From assembly GCA_043778625.1 (NCBI GenBank), contig JAYWFU010000143.1, forward strand, positions 1 through 49,375: a stretch of 49,375 nt of DNA, given 5' to 3'. Position numbers and translations under genes: made by a program. Positions within the stretch are counted from its first letter, which is position 1; every line of letters starts with the position of its first letter. Positions 9,220 through 18,780 of this stretch are shown piece after piece. The DNA is from JACMRI01 sp043778625 (GTDB lineage: Bacteria > Bacteroidota > Bacteroidia > UBA4408). The notes below the pieces were generated by a model. The model was not told the origin of the DNA, made no database searches, and was given only the letters and a program-made list of their open reading frames with translations.

Positions 9220-11868
9220 TTATAATTTAATGCCTACTACACAAATGTCGTCAGTTTGTGCTACACTTCGTTTCCAGTCGTTGTGCGATTGTTGTACTTT
9301 GTTTTTTTGTTCTTCAATTGGTAATTGTGCTATTGCTAACAATAGTTCTTTAAATCGAGGTTTACTATATTTTTTGCGAGTTATGGGGTCAAACTGATCA
9401 GTATAACCATCGGTAGTTAAGTATAGGTTCATACCCTCCACGTAAGGAATAGCGTGGGTTTCGTAAAAATTATTTTTGTAGTCGTGTATAATTCCGCCTA
9501 TTGGCATACGTGTACCTTTGTATTCTTTTAAGGTATTGTTATGCACAATGTATAACGAGTTCATTGCCCCAGCATAAAATATTGCTTTGGCTTTATTGTC
9601 TATTACGCACATTGATAAATCGAGCCCATCGCGCATATCGTCCATGGTTACACTGTTTTTATTTAACGATTGTGTAACACTATTATTAAGGTGTTCAATA
9701 ATTAAGGCGGGGTCTACAATATTTAATTGATTAATAGCTTGTGCTAAATAATTAATACTTAATATGGTAAGTAATGCCCCCGATACACCATGACCAGTAC
9801 AATCGCCCACTGCCAAAAATGTAAATTCATCGTGCTGTGTTGCAAAATAAAAATCGCCCCCCAACTTATCGCGCTGTTGCAGATACAAAAATGATTGGGG
9901 CAAGTATTGTGTTAAATAATTATTAGGCGGAATAATAGCCTCCTGTATGCGTGTAGCGTAGGCTATGTTATCGGTTACGTCGTTATTAATTTCGGTAATA
10001 ATATCGGAGTAACGTATGCGCGAAACGTTTACGGCTATGCTGTTGGCAATGTCAGTAAGTAAGGTAATTTGATTGGTAGTAAAAGCATTGGCATTGTTAT
10101 GTAATAAATTAATAGCTCCGTATAATGTACCGTTTACAAATATGGGTATTGCCACAATTGTTTTAATACCATTGTTTAACCACTTGCCCTCAGCGGCTGA
10201 TAACTCTTGTTTTTCAGGCAAATTATTACAACTATATATTTCGTTTTTTTGTAATACTTCTAAGCGTGCACGGTTAGCTATGTTGTAAGTGCGGGTATTA
10301 ATTTTTGATTCGTTATTGATGTCAATATAGGTAGTAACGCCAATATTTTTTTCTAAATTATACATGGCTATACCATAGTTGGTAGCCATATTTACCACAG
10401 GTTGTAAGGCTAGTAGTACTTTGGTAAGCATATCTTCTTCGGTGGTGGCGGCTAATATTTTTTCAACAATAGTGGCTAATATTTCTAATCGCTTTCGGTT
10501 TTCTTCTAATTTTTGTTCCGCTAATACACGAGTGGTAATATCTCGAGCTACGGTTTGAAACCCCTCAAAACGTTGGGTTTCAGTATTAATTAAGGCGGTT
10601 ACAGTTTGCCCAATCCACACCTCTGCATTCTGTTTGGTAATAATGGGAAATTCGTAATACGATTTTTCAGTTTTAGTAATTACTTGGTTGTAATAAAACT
10701 TAGCAGCGGGCTCTTTCCAGTTGGGATGTATTAAGGCTATGTAGTTACTACCTATTAAATCGGCAGAGCTAAACCCAGTAATAGCAAGCACTGCAGAGTT
10801 AGTGTAGGTAAATGTACCATTAAAGTTAGTAGTGTAAATAATATCAGCAACCGTTTCTACCATGTGTTGGTAACGCTCCTCTAGCAGGCGCTGGTCGGTT
10901 ACATCGCTACCAATACCTACTACTAAGCCATTACTCATGCGTTTATTAAGCCACTTAATCCAGCGTGTGCTACCATCTTTGGCTATTACTTTGCTTGTTA
11001 CCACATCTTCATGCGCTACATTTACTATGTTGGTTTGTTCCTTAGTATTTTCCTCTGGGTTGGCGCTTCTAATTTTCCACCAGCCTTGCCCCATTACTTC
11101 CTCTTCGGTATAACCTAGTTGATTTTTGATACTTTTACTCACGTACACAATATCGCCTTTGGTATTAGCGGCCAATACAATTGAATTGCCGTTGCTCAAC
11201 ACATCATCAGCAAACATTAGTTTATCGCTTAATGTTAATTTTACTAGTATCATAGCGTACACTACCAGAATTTGGCAAAGCACACAAATTATAAATACAA
11301 AGCTAGGCACAACAGGATTAGTAGTTATGAAAGCAACCATGCAAACACATAGTATAATAGTTAATGCAAAATACAAAAAAGGTTGCACCCTATCAATTAT
11401 AATAGTAGCAATGCCTATTGCAATAAGCATTGCCGAAAAATAAAATGGATGAATATGGCTTACATAATTATTGGTAAGAGTAATTAATACAAACAAGCAA
11501 TAAAATAACTTAATAAATAAGTTGGGATTATTTAATACAAACGAAACACTAAAACTCATTAAGTACACCACAAAACAAGCTAAGCCAAAGGCTAAATTAA
11601 TGTAGAGTGTGGTGTCTAACTCGTTTATAATTAACGAGTACAAAAAACCTGTAATAGCAGGCATAAGCGCACCCAACAATAGCATAATACGTGCGGCACT
11701 TAACGAAAACGTAGTGGCCTCGGTAGTTACATAATCGTTGTTGTAGGTTTTGTTTTTGGTAATAAAAAAAGTAATTAAACCCACTAGCAAAATAGTACAT
11801 AATACCACAAACCAAGGGGTGTATACTAACTCTAATGGTGAGGTAAATAAGTAGATAAATGACATCAT
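9220..11868 (-). CDS. Membrane sensor with PAS-PAS-GAF domains and SpoIIE-type protein phosphatase
   Basis: The protein has 882 residues. About seven hydrophobic helices occupy residues 15-215, forming a 7TM-like sensor block. Two PAS domains follow: one around 222-335 with GDIVYVSKSIKNQLGYTEEE, one around 336-450 with GTFTYTNSAVLAITGFSSAD. A GAF domain lies near 465-630. The last 200 residues are a PP2C/SpoIIE phosphatase with the metal-binding motifs KLGGDFYF and VGDCTGHGVSGALLT and a late TTDGYTDQFD. Such proteins dephosphorylate anti-sigma-factor antagonists or SiaC-like proteins in partner switching (family knowledge). A SiaB/SiaC pair is encoded 35 kb away at 46.6-47.5 kb and is a plausible target; that is inference. 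It is divergent from the MIP18 operon. Confidence 0.88.
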   Translation of the reverse strand: MMSFIYLFTSPLELVYTPWFVVLCTILLVGLITFFITKNKTYNNDYVTTEATTFSLSAARIMLLLGALMPAITGFLYSLIINELDTTLYINLAFGLACFVVYLMSFSVSFVLNNPNLFIKLFYCLFVLITLTNNYVSHIHPFYFSAMLIAIGIATIIIDRVQPFLYFALTIILCVCMVAFITTNPVVPSFVFIICVLCQILVVYAMILVKLTLSDKLMFADDVLSNGNSIVLAANTKGDIVYVSKSIKNQLGYTEEEVMGQGWWKIRSANPEENTKEQTNIVNVAHEDVVTSKVIAKDGSTRWIKWLNKRMSNGLVVGIGSDVTDQRLLEERYQHMVETVADIIYTTNFNGTFTYTNSAVLAITGFSSADLIGSNYIALIHPNWKEPAAKFYYNQVITKTEKSYYEFPIITKQNAEVWIGQTVTALINTETQRFEGFQTVARDITTRVLAEQKLEENRKRLEILATIVEKILAATTEEDMLTKVLLALQPVVNMATNYGIAMYNLEKNIGVTTYIDINNESKINTRTYNIANRARLEVLQKNEIYSCNNLPEKQELSAAEGKWLNNGIKTIVAIPIFVNGTLYGAINLLHNNANAFTTNQITLLTDIANSIAVNVSRIRYSDIITEINNDVTDNIAYATRIQEAIIPPNNYLTQYLPQSFLYLQQRDKLGGDFYFATQHDEFTFLAVGDCTGHGVSGALLTILSINYLAQAINQLNIVDPALIIEHLNNSVTQSLNKNSVTMDDMRDGLDLSMCVIDNKAKAIFYAGAMNSLYIVHNNTLKEYKGTRMPIGGIIHDYKNNFYETHAIPYVEGMNLYLTTDGYTDQFDPITRKKYSKPRFKELLLAIAQLPIEEQKNKVQQSHNDWKRSVAQTDDICVVGIKL

Positions 11869-11992
11869 AACTTAACAATAAAATTAATGGTTAAATATAT
11901 ACAAGTATTTCATTGTTTTTATTGCAAAAGAATTTAATACTACTTACCCCGTTTTTTTTGGTATTTTTACAGTAAATAAATTTATTGTACTA

Positions 11993-12322
11993 ATGCCTGC
12001 TATTATTGACACACACAACAAAGCCCTTGCCGACAAAGCAATAGCTGTAATAAAAGAATGCTACGACCCCGAAATACCAGTAGATATATGGGAACTTGGT
12101 TTAATATACGAAGTTAAAATAAACGAAACTAACGACATAAAGGTAACTATGACCTTAACATCGCCCTCGTGCCCTGTGGCCGAAACACTACCGCCTGATG
12201 TTGAAAAAAAACTAGCCGCTATTGACGAAGCAAACTCCGCAGTGGTAGAAATAACCTTTGAACCACCCTGGGAAAAAGCAATGATGAGCGAAGTAGCCAT
12301 GCTGGAATTAGGAATGATGTAA
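11993..12322 (+). CDS. MIP18/DUF59 family iron-sulfur cluster assembly protein (SUF-type)
   Basis: This 109-residue protein is a nearly complete DUF59 domain: CYDPEIPVDIWELGLIY, then the conserved TSPSCPVAETLP with Cys60, then EITFEPPWE. The family includes SufT/PaaD and eukaryotic MIP18 and helps mature Fe-S proteins. This short form is the one usually linked to SUF genes in Bacteroidota, though no suf genes are in the window. It is the first gene of a plus-strand run; the Fur-family gene starts 13 bp after its stop, which ties Fe-S assembly to metal regulation. The intergenic region to the divergent phosphatase gene is 124 bp. Confidence 0.88.
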   Translation: MPAIIDTHNKALADKAIAVIKECYDPEIPVDIWELGLIYEVKINETNDIKVTMTLTSPSCPVAETLPPDVEKKLAAIDEANSAVVEITFEPPWEKAMMSEVAMLELGMM

Positions 12323-12335
12323 TGCACCCCAAACA

Positions 12336-12830
12336 ATGAGTACACTAGACAAAACAAAGCAAGAGGTACGTGCTATACTTACACAATACCTTACTGAAAA
12401 ACTACAACGCAAAACGCCAGAACGTTTTGCAATACTAGACGAAATATATACCCACGACGGACACTTTGATATTGAAGGATTATACATACTAATGAAAAAT
12501 AAAAAGTACCGTGTAAGCCGTGCCACACTGTACAACACTATTGAGTTGTTTTTAGATTGTAACCTAGTAACACAGCACCGATTTGGTAATAATGTTACGC
12601 AATATGAAAAAAGTTACAAATACAAACAGCACGACCACTTAATATGTTTAGATTGCAATAAAATATTTGAGTTTTGTGATCCTCGCATACAACAAATACA
12701 AAAAACGAGTTCCGAAATACTGGGCTTTAGCGTACAGCACCATTCATTAAACTTATACGGTAAATGCGACAGATTAATTGCTGGCGCATGCGAGCATCAA
12801 TTAACACAACAAGCCACACAAGCACATTAA
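12336..12830 (+). CDS. Fur family transcriptional regulator
   Basis: This 164-residue protein has a winged-helix N-terminal domain (residues about 25-90, recognition helix SRATLYNTIELFLD) and a C-terminal dimerisation and metal-binding domain. The first structural Cys pair and adjacent His residues are clear: QHDHLICLDC with His99, His101, Cys104 and Cys107. The second Cys pair is unusual: Cys144 and Cys152 are separated by seven residues instead of the common two. The class (iron, zinc or peroxide) cannot be fixed from sequence alone. It lies 13 bp after the MIP18-family gene and 14 bp before a small membrane protein gene, so it is probably co-transcribed with them. Confidence 0.88.
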   Translation: MSTLDKTKQEVRAILTQYLTEKLQRKTPERFAILDEIYTHDGHFDIEGLYILMKNKKYRVSRATLYNTIELFLDCNLVTQHRFGNNVTQYEKSYKYKQHDHLICLDCNKIFEFCDPRIQQIQKTSSEILGFSVQHHSLNLYGKCDRLIAGACEHQLTQQATQAH

Positions 12831-12844
12831 TACCTTACTAAATT

Positions 12845-13276
12845 ATGGAACTTAACACCACCCCAATAACGGCAGCCCCTACACTATGGCAACGCACCAA
12901 AAAACGTATACTGCGCTATATGCTTATACTATTGGCACTAATAGTTGCTGTACTTACCTACTTTATAGTTACACCTTACAGCGAGGGCGCACGTGCAGGC
13001 ACATTAGTTAAGTTAAGCAAAAAAGGATATTTGTTTAAAACCTACGAGGGCGAGTTAAGCCAAACGTTGGTAGTGGGAGATTTATCGTCGGCATCGGCCA
13101 ATAGCAAGTTGTGGGAGTTTTCGGTAAATGCTAATGATACAGCATTGCTCAGTAAATTAAATAATGCGTTACTTACAGGTCACCGTATTGAATTAAATTA
13201 CGAAGAAAAATACATTGTGTTTTCGTGGCAAGGCGATACTAAATATTTTATAACCAGTGCCCAATTATCTAAATAA
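12845..13276 (+). CDS. Small conserved membrane protein of unknown function
   Basis: The protein has 143 residues. One transmembrane helix (about residues 26-46, YMLILLALIVAVLTYFIV) follows a basic cytoplasmic N-terminus, so the rest should face the periplasm. The segment SEGARAGTLVKLSKKGYLFKTYEGEL looks like a compact beta-rich domain seen in Bacteroidota proteins of similar size, but I cannot assign a function. Its last 20 bp overlap the GTG start of the flippase gene, so translation of the two is likely coupled. Confidence 0.7.
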   Translation: MELNTTPITAAPTLWQRTKKRILRYMLILLALIVAVLTYFIVTPYSEGARAGTLVKLSKKGYLFKTYEGELSQTLVVGDLSSASANSKLWEFSVNANDTALLSKLNNALLTGHRIELNYEEKYIVFSWQGDTKYFITSAQLSK

Positions 13277-14627
13277 AATCATAGCGGTATTTACCACTAC
13301 TAACACTCACGAGCGTACTCAAAAAGTTAAAAAAAACATTGTAATTACTGCCCTATTAAAAGCTATTAATATAGGCATTGGTTATGTGCTGTTACCACTT
13401 ACGCTTAACTATTTAACCAAAGATACTTACGGATTGTGGCTTACGTTAAGTTCAGTAATAGCGTGGTTTAATATATTTGATGTGGGCTTGAGTAATGGCT
13501 TACGTAACAAGGTAGCTGAGGCATTAGTTACTAATGATGTAGTACTAATTAAGCAATTAGTAAGTACCACTTACGCTATTATAAGCATGGCTGCAATGGG
13601 TATTATGGTGGTGGGGTTAATAGCAGTATATGCTGTTAACTGGCAACAGTGGCTTAATGTTACTAGCGTGTCAGTGGTTGAATTACAGCAGGTTATGGTT
13701 ATTATGTGTTTGTTTTTTAGTATACAGTTTGTACTTAAAATAGTGTTGAGCATAGTGCTTGCCTACCAATTATCGTTTATTAATAATATGGTAAACACTA
13801 TTATTAACCTAGCCACATTAGGTATAGTAGTAGTGTTAGGCATGTTAGGCAAAGCTCAATTAATTAATTATGCGTGGGGCATTAGCATGGCATCGTTAGT
13901 GGTATATGTGCTGGCAACTATATACTTGTATAGCCACACCCTTAATGCTGCATTGCCTAGTTGGCGTAGTATTAATTGGGCATTAGCACCTAGCTTGTTT
14001 GAGTTAAGTAGTAAGTTTTTTGTAATACAAATTGCTGCTATTGTGGTGTTTAGCACTGATAATTTTTTGATAAGTCATTTTTTTTCGAGCGGAAAAGTAG
14101 TAGAATACAACGTAGTATTTAAGTACTACAACTTGCTTACAGTAGCTTTTTTTATGATAAGTTCCCCCTTATGGAACGCCTATACCGAAGCCTACAAAGC
14201 TAACGACCTAGCTTGGATACACGCCACCTATGCTAAATTAATGAAAGCCTTTGTGCTAGGCATTGTGTTAGCCTTACTAATGACCCTATGCGCAGGCTAC
14301 GTATACGATTTTTGGTTGCGCAAGCAATTAGCAATTGATTATAAGTTAAATGTGTACATGGCACTGTACGTAATGCTAAACGTGTGGGTGTATATACACA
14401 ATAGTTTTTTGAGTGGAGTAAGCAAAATACACTTGGGTATGTACATAGCCATTGCAGCATGCGTGCTTAATATACCCATAGCGTATGTAATGTGCGTGTA
14501 TTTAAAGTTTGATAGCACAGGTATTATCATTGCTAATATTTTAGTATTATTGCCTGATGCAGTACTTACTACTATGCAATACAAAAAAATAATAAATAAC
14601 ACCGCTACTGGTATCTGGAACAAATAA
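13257..14627 (+). CDS. Polysaccharide/lipid-linked oligosaccharide flippase (Wzx/MATE-like)
   Basis: The protein has 456 residues with about 12 hydrophobic helices and the N-terminal pattern of MOP-superfamily flippases: ALLKAINIGIGYVLLPLTLN, then the loop TYGLWLTLSSVIAWFNIFD and GLSNGLRNKVAEAL. These proteins move lipid-linked sugars across the inner membrane. The start is taken as GTG at 13257 because an in-frame TAA sits two codons upstream and no ATG occurs near the beginning of the conserved region. It overlaps the previous gene by 20 bp. No glycosyltransferase genes are adjacent, so its substrate is unknown. Confidence 0.82.
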   Translation: MPNYLNKIIAVFTTTNTHERTQKVKKNIVITALLKAINIGIGYVLLPLTLNYLTKDTYGLWLTLSSVIAWFNIFDVGLSNGLRNKVAEALVTNDVVLIKQLVSTTYAIISMAAMGIMVVGLIAVYAVNWQQWLNVTSVSVVELQQVMVIMCLFFSIQFVLKIVLSIVLAYQLSFINNMVNTIINLATLGIVVVLGMLGKAQLINYAWGISMASLVVYVLATIYLYSHTLNAALPSWRSINWALAPSLFELSSKFFVIQIAAIVVFSTDNFLISHFFSSGKVVEYNVVFKYYNLLTVAFFMISSPLWNAYTEAYKANDLAWIHATYAKLMKAFVLGIVLALLMTLCAGYVYDFWLRKQLAIDYKLNVYMALYVMLNVWVYIHNSFLSGVSKIHLGMYIAIAACVLNIPIAYVMCVYLKFDSTGIIIANILVLLPDAVLTTMQYKKIINNTATGIWNK

Positions 14628-14641
14628 CAACCCCTTAACTA

Positions 14642-15544
14642 ATGAAACTACTACTTACATTTATTACTCTATCAGCCTTACACACCAACACTAGCTTGGC
14701 ACAACAAAGCCGCATACGTGCTATAAAATATACCAGCGTAGCACTGTATGGGGGTGGTATTATTGAAAGTAACACCTCACAATCGCCCAATGATTTTAAG
14801 TTACTTGCACCACAATCGGTGGCGTTGGCAGAGTCGTCGGTTAAACGTTACAGTAGTTCTACACGTTATCGCTTAACAGGCGATGGCGCACTTACAGGTA
14901 ACACAATAGCCTCAATAATGCTAGCATTTAAGTTTGGTAACAAGCAGCATACTGATTATAAGCGCAACACGTTACTAAGAGTAGGTGCTAGTTATTTATC
15001 GCAAACTAATTTATCCACTAGCTTTTTTACCAAAGAAAGTAGCGTGTACGATACCTTAGTGTCGTTGGCTACAGGGCGAGTTGTGTTTTTAGATTCGGTA
15101 GCACGCCGTTATTACCACATGAATTATTCGAGTAATCAACTAAGGATTGATGTGGCGTACCTTGTACGTAGCGACCCTTACGAGCGTTGGTCGTTGTATA
15201 CTGGTATTGGGCTTAGCGGTGGCGTTTCAATTAATGCCAAAACACAAATTAATTATACCCTGTATAACGAATTAGAAACCCGCTACCAAAACGGAACTAA
15301 CTACACCACACCAATAAATACAGTAACCAGCACCGAAACATTTAATAACCGTAACAACGCCATACTATCAGCCTATGTGCCATTGGGGATTGATGTTAGG
15401 TTAGGTAATCAAAAACAATTTTGGACACAAACACATTTGTTTTACGAACTACGCACTGCCGTTAATGCTACCAAAATACCTGAGTTACATACCATTATTA
15501 ATGTTAGTTTTTTGCACGGTATTGGCATTAGATATTCATTTTAA
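14642..15544 (+). CDS. Putative outer-membrane beta-barrel protein
   Basis: This 300-residue protein has a signal peptide (cleavage near SLAQ, residue 21). The remainder alternates polar and aromatic residues, and the chain ends in GIGIRYSF, a terminal aromatic strand typical of outer-membrane barrels. No specific family is recognised. It starts 14 bp after the flippase gene and is the last gene of the 12.0-15.5 kb run, so a link to envelope assembly is likely but unproved. Confidence 0.65.
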   Translation: MKLLLTFITLSALHTNTSLAQQSRIRAIKYTSVALYGGGIIESNTSQSPNDFKLLAPQSVALAESSVKRYSSSTRYRLTGDGALTGNTIASIMLAFKFGNKQHTDYKRNTLLRVGASYLSQTNLSTSFFTKESSVYDTLVSLATGRVVFLDSVARRYYHMNYSSNQLRIDVAYLVRSDPYERWSLYTGIGLSGGVSINAKTQINYTLYNELETRYQNGTNYTTPINTVTSTETFNNRNNAILSAYVPLGIDVRLGNQKQFWTQTHLFYELRTAVNATKIPELHTIINVSFLHGIGIRYSF

Positions 15545-15662
15545 ACAATGCCTAAATAAGTAGAGCGTGCTTTAAATGAATGAACCAATAAGACTTAACT
15601 TAACTACTTATTACTTATTTTCAAAATATAGCATAGTAGACTATAATTAAATTTTGCACAAA

Positions 15663-15720
15663 TTATGTAGTGCAAACTCCGCCTACATAAAATTAACTAA
15701 CTATTGAATTTTTAGTTAAT
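15663..15720. terminator. Two small hairpins between convergent genes
   Basis: TTATGTAG (15663-15670) pairs with CTACATAA (15683-15690). ATTAACTAA (15692-15700) pairs with TTAGTTAAT (15712-15720) and reaches the lepB stop codon. They are AT-rich and only weak terminator candidates in the 167-bp convergent gap. Confidence 0.3.
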
Positions 15721-16830
15721 AAATTTAAACATACGTTTAAAACGTACTTTGCTAAACAGGCTTACCTCAGGGTCAGGGTCAAGGCTTAGCCACACAAATA
15801 CAGCTTTACCTACTATGTGATCAATGGGTACAAATCCCCAAAAGCGCGAATCGGCACTATTGTGGCGGTTATCTCCCATCATAAAATAATAGTCCATAGC
15901 AAATGTATATTTAGCAGCAGCATTGCCGTCAATTATGGCTTGCCCATTAACTACGGTTAAAGTATGGTGTTCGTAAGCCTCAATAACACGGCGATACAGG
16001 GCTATATTTTTTGTGTCTAATTTAATAGTCATACCTTTGGCAGGCACTGTTATTGGGCCAAACCAATCTACATTCCAAGGGCAAATAGTGTCGTGCGGAT
16101 AAATATAATCAGAGTACTCCGCTTGTGGTTTAAATAATACGTTTACTTCTTTTACAATACTAAATCCTTTAATTTCGTTAATTCCATTTTTAGTTAACGG
16201 AAACGTGTAGTCGCCCATTTGGCTTGCCTTACCGCCTTCGGTAATTTCTAATTTGCGCAGTGCTTTAGTATTAAAGTCGGTGCCATCGGTTTTAACGTGG
16301 TACAACCATTGTAATTTTTCGGGCATATCAGCTTCCTTAGCGTTTACAAACAATATTCCGTTTTTAACCTGTAGTACATCAGCTGGTATACCTACACAAC
16401 GTTTAATGTAATTTTCTTTTTTATCGGTTGGTCTAAAATCCTCCATAGGATAATTAAATACCACTACATCGTTATTTTTAATTTTTTGAAACCCAGGTAA
16501 ACGATAATAAGGCAGTTGAATCATGGTAGAAAACGCAGGCACATCTTGCGTAAATGGCATGGTGTGGTGCGCAAACGGAACAGCAATAGGCGTTATGGGC
16601 ATACGTGCGCCATAACTTAACTTACTTACAAATAAAAAATCGCCAGCAAGCAACGATTTTTCCATTGATGAAGTGGGGATAGTATAAGCCTCAAAAAATA
16701 ATTTACGAATAATAGTAGCTGCAATTACGGCAAACACAATAGCATCGAGCCATTCGCGAGCAAACGATTTCTTTACTTTATTCTTCACTTCTTTCTGCCC
16801 TGCGTTTTTTTGCCAAAATTTCCAATTCAT
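15712..16830 (-). CDS. lepB: Signal peptidase I
   Basis: This 372-residue inner-membrane protease removes signal peptides from secreted proteins. One N-terminal transmembrane helix (about residues 28-45) is followed by the catalytic serine region IPTSSMEKSLLAGDFLFVSK with Ser55. The general-base lysine is in NYIKRCVGIPADVL (Lys143). The C-terminal conserved box is MMGDNRHNSADSRFWGFVP. The protein is longer than the E. coli type core domain because of an insert between the Lys box and the last box, common in Bacteroidota. A TACTTTTG promoter element lies 40 bp upstream. Confidence 0.93.
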   Translation of the reverse strand: MNWKFWQKNAGQKEVKNKVKKSFAREWLDAIVFAVIAATIIRKLFFEAYTIPTSSMEKSLLAGDFLFVSKLSYGARMPITPIAVPFAHHTMPFTQDVPAFSTMIQLPYYRLPGFQKIKNNDVVVFNYPMEDFRPTDKKENYIKRCVGIPADVLQVKNGILFVNAKEADMPEKLQWLYHVKTDGTDFNTKALRKLEITEGGKASQMGDYTFPLTKNGINEIKGFSIVKEVNVLFKPQAEYSDYIYPHDTICPWNVDWFGPITVPAKGMTIKLDTKNIALYRRVIEAYEHHTLTVVNGQAIIDGNAAAKYTFAMDYYFMMGDNRHNSADSRFWGFVPIDHIVGKAVFVWLSLDPDPEVSLFSKVRFKRMFKFIN

Positions 16831-16869
16831 TTTTTATTCGTTTTATTGTTTAAGTTGTTATTATTGTTT

Positions 16870-16877
16870 CAAAAGTA
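16870..16877 (-). promoter_or_regulatory. Candidate -7 element for lepB
   Basis: On the minus strand this reads TACTTTTG, matching TAnnTTTG, 40 bp before the lepB start codon. No clear -33 box was seen. Confidence 0.4.
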
Positions 16878-16900
16878 ATTTAATTTATTTGATGTGTGGC

Positions 16901-18094
16901 TTATTCGTCCATCTCTTGCTGCGCATTGTTTTTACCCTCGCTTAATAACTCCACAATTGGTTTTATATTGTACACAAATTTCCCTGTAGTGTTTTGTAAT
17001 GATACTATCATAATATCATTGGGCAAATTTTTGTAAAACAACGTACGGTAGCCATGCCACCAACCGTTGTGGTAAATAAGTTCGGGTGTTTTTTGGTCGT
17101 TCAATGTCATTCTAAAACCTAACCCATAATTACGCTTACCATTGCGTTCAAAACTATAAGGCGTAAATGCTTTTTGTAACGTAGTTTGTTTTAAAAACGT
17201 ATTACCACGCAACATATTATCCCACAGGTACATATCTTGTACGGTACTAAACACGCCCTTGTCGCCGTAGCAACCATCGTACATATCAACACCATAAATA
17301 GTAAAACGAGTATTGTACCCCACCGCTTCGTTGGGCGCAAAGGCATTACGCTTGTTTTTGATATAAGACTTATTCATACCTATTGGCGCAAAAATTTGTT
17401 GTTGCATATACATCGGAAACTCTAACCCCGACACTAATTGAACAATATGCGCTAACACCACATAGTTGGTGTTGCAGTAAGTAAATCGCCCATTGGGCTT
17501 GCCTTGTGGCGCAGGTTTGTTAGTGCACATTAGTTTAACTACTGCTAAGTTGCTAAGCATGGTGTCTTTCGCTTTTACATAATCAGTACAAAAATTAGTG
17601 TAGTTAGGTAAGCCCGAACGGTGGTTAAGTAAGTCTAACAACAACACGCCTCGGTACGGAAAGTTAGGTATGTATTTAGTAACACTATCGCCCAAGTTAA
17701 GTTTGCCCTGCTCGTATAGTTTTAGTATAGCTATGGCGGTAAACTGCTTGCTAACACTGGCTAGTTCAAATGCTGTGTTAGTGGTTAGCGCTATGTTTTG
17801 AGCTTTGTTAGCCACGCCTAACGCATTGCAATATAATATAGTATTGCCCTGTGCTACTAGTACACAACCGTTGTAGGCACCACGGTGGTAAGCCTTAGTG
17901 TAAAAGGTATCAATGGCATTGGCCAATGCTTTTTGCTTAATAGTAAGTGTGGGTGCAAACACACTGTCAGCCATTGGTGTTAAGGGCGTAGGTGCTGCAA
18001 ATGCTGGTGTTGTGGTGTTGCAATTGCTATGCGTGCAACCCGTAGTAATAAATAATAGTGCTAAATAAATTAGCGCGTAGGTAGTAAATTTCAT
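16901..18094 (-). CDS. Serine hydrolase lipoprotein of the class C beta-lactamase/penicillin-binding fold
   Basis: The protein has 397 residues. A lipobox (FITTGC, Cys20) indicates a lipoprotein. The beta-lactamase fold is shown by the SxxK motif SVSK (Ser113, Lys116), the YxN motif YCN (Tyr206, Asn208), the region LLNHRSGLPNY, and a late HNG in YHNGWWHG at the place of the KTG box. Family members include esterases, D-aminopeptidases and carboxypeptidases; whether this one acts on beta-lactams cannot be told. It lies 70 bp upstream of lepB on the same strand and is divergent from the phosphoribosyltransferase gene. Confidence 0.87.
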   Translation of the reverse strand: MKFTTYALIYLALLFITTGCTHSNCNTTTPAFAAPTPLTPMADSVFAPTLTIKQKALANAIDTFYTKAYHRGAYNGCVLVAQGNTILYCNALGVANKAQNIALTTNTAFELASVSKQFTAIAILKLYEQGKLNLGDSVTKYIPNFPYRGVLLLDLLNHRSGLPNYTNFCTDYVKAKDTMLSNLAVVKLMCTNKPAPQGKPNGRFTYCNTNYVVLAHIVQLVSGLEFPMYMQQQIFAPIGMNKSYIKNKRNAFAPNEAVGYNTRFTIYGVDMYDGCYGDKGVFSTVQDMYLWDNMLRGNTFLKQTTLQKAFTPYSFERNGKRNYGLGFRMTLNDQKTPELIYHNGWWHGYRTLFYKNLPNDIMIVSLQNTTGKFVYNIKPIVELLSEGKNNAQQEMDE

Positions 18095-18231
18095 GTACTT
18101 GGTAAGCTGTGTGTTATAATTATTAATTGTACAATACTACATAACGCAATAGCACCTAAATTGGTAGGGACGTAAATAAATACTAACAACTATTTCAACA
18201 ATATTAGGCAAGGTAATACCAGCATAAAATG

Positions 18232-18239
18232 TACATTTG
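18232..18239 (+). promoter_or_regulatory. Candidate -7 element for the phosphoribosyltransferase gene
   Basis: TACATTTG matches TAnnTTTG and lies 17 bp before the ATG at 18257, implying a very short leader. Confidence 0.4.
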
Positions 18240-18256
18240 TATAAAACCTAAACCCA

Positions 18257-18733
18257 ATGCAACAACAAATACTTACCCACTTACAAGCCACGCAAAAACT
18301 ACAACGCATAGCTTATGAAATAGCAGAAAATACAACCCTTACCAACGAAATTACACTAATAGGGCTAAACGAAAAAGGGCTACACATAGCGCAATTATTA
18401 CAACAGCATTTAACTCCGTTAGGCAAAACAATAACCTTAGTTACAGCACAAATAATTAATAACAGTTTTGTAATTAATGATGGCGTAACACTTACTAACA
18501 AAACTGTGCTATTGGTGGACGATGTGCTTAACACGGGCTATACCATGGCAGTAGCTTTTGCAGCTATTATTCCCCAAAGCCCTGCTAGTGTGCATTTGGC
18601 AGTGTTGGTTAATAGAGACCACCGCAACTATTGCATTATGCCTAACTACACAGGCATATCACTAGCCACTACATTACAAGAACATATTACGGTAGCTATT
18701 ACCAACAATCAAATAACTGCAACGCTTAGTTAG
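18257..18733 (+). CDS. Phosphoribosyltransferase family protein (PyrR-like)
   Basis: This 158-residue protein has the PRPP-binding loop VLLVDDVLNTGYT with Asp88 and Asp89, the mark of type I phosphoribosyltransferases. The N-terminal helix IAYEIAEN and the hydrophobic strand ITLIGLNEKGLHIAQLL resemble PyrR-type proteins. The substrate base is not clear; pyrimidine salvage or regulation is possible. It lies 47 bp before leuS on the same strand. No pyr genes are adjacent. Confidence 0.8.
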   Translation: MQQQILTHLQATQKLQRIAYEIAENTTLTNEITLIGLNEKGLHIAQLLQQHLTPLGKTITLVTAQIINNSFVINDGVTLTNKTVLLVDDVLNTGYTMAVAFAAIIPQSPASVHLAVLVNRDHRNYCIMPNYTGISLATTLQEHITVAITNNQITATLS

Positions 18734-18780
18734 TAAAGGGTTTTAACTACTTTTAAAATAAATAATACTACATAATTAAA

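Noticed and set aside
16901..18094. Antibiotic-resistance beta-lactamase
   Set aside because: The SxxK/YxN fold is shared with many esterases and peptidases, and it is a lipoprotein in a housekeeping context; resistance cannot be supported.
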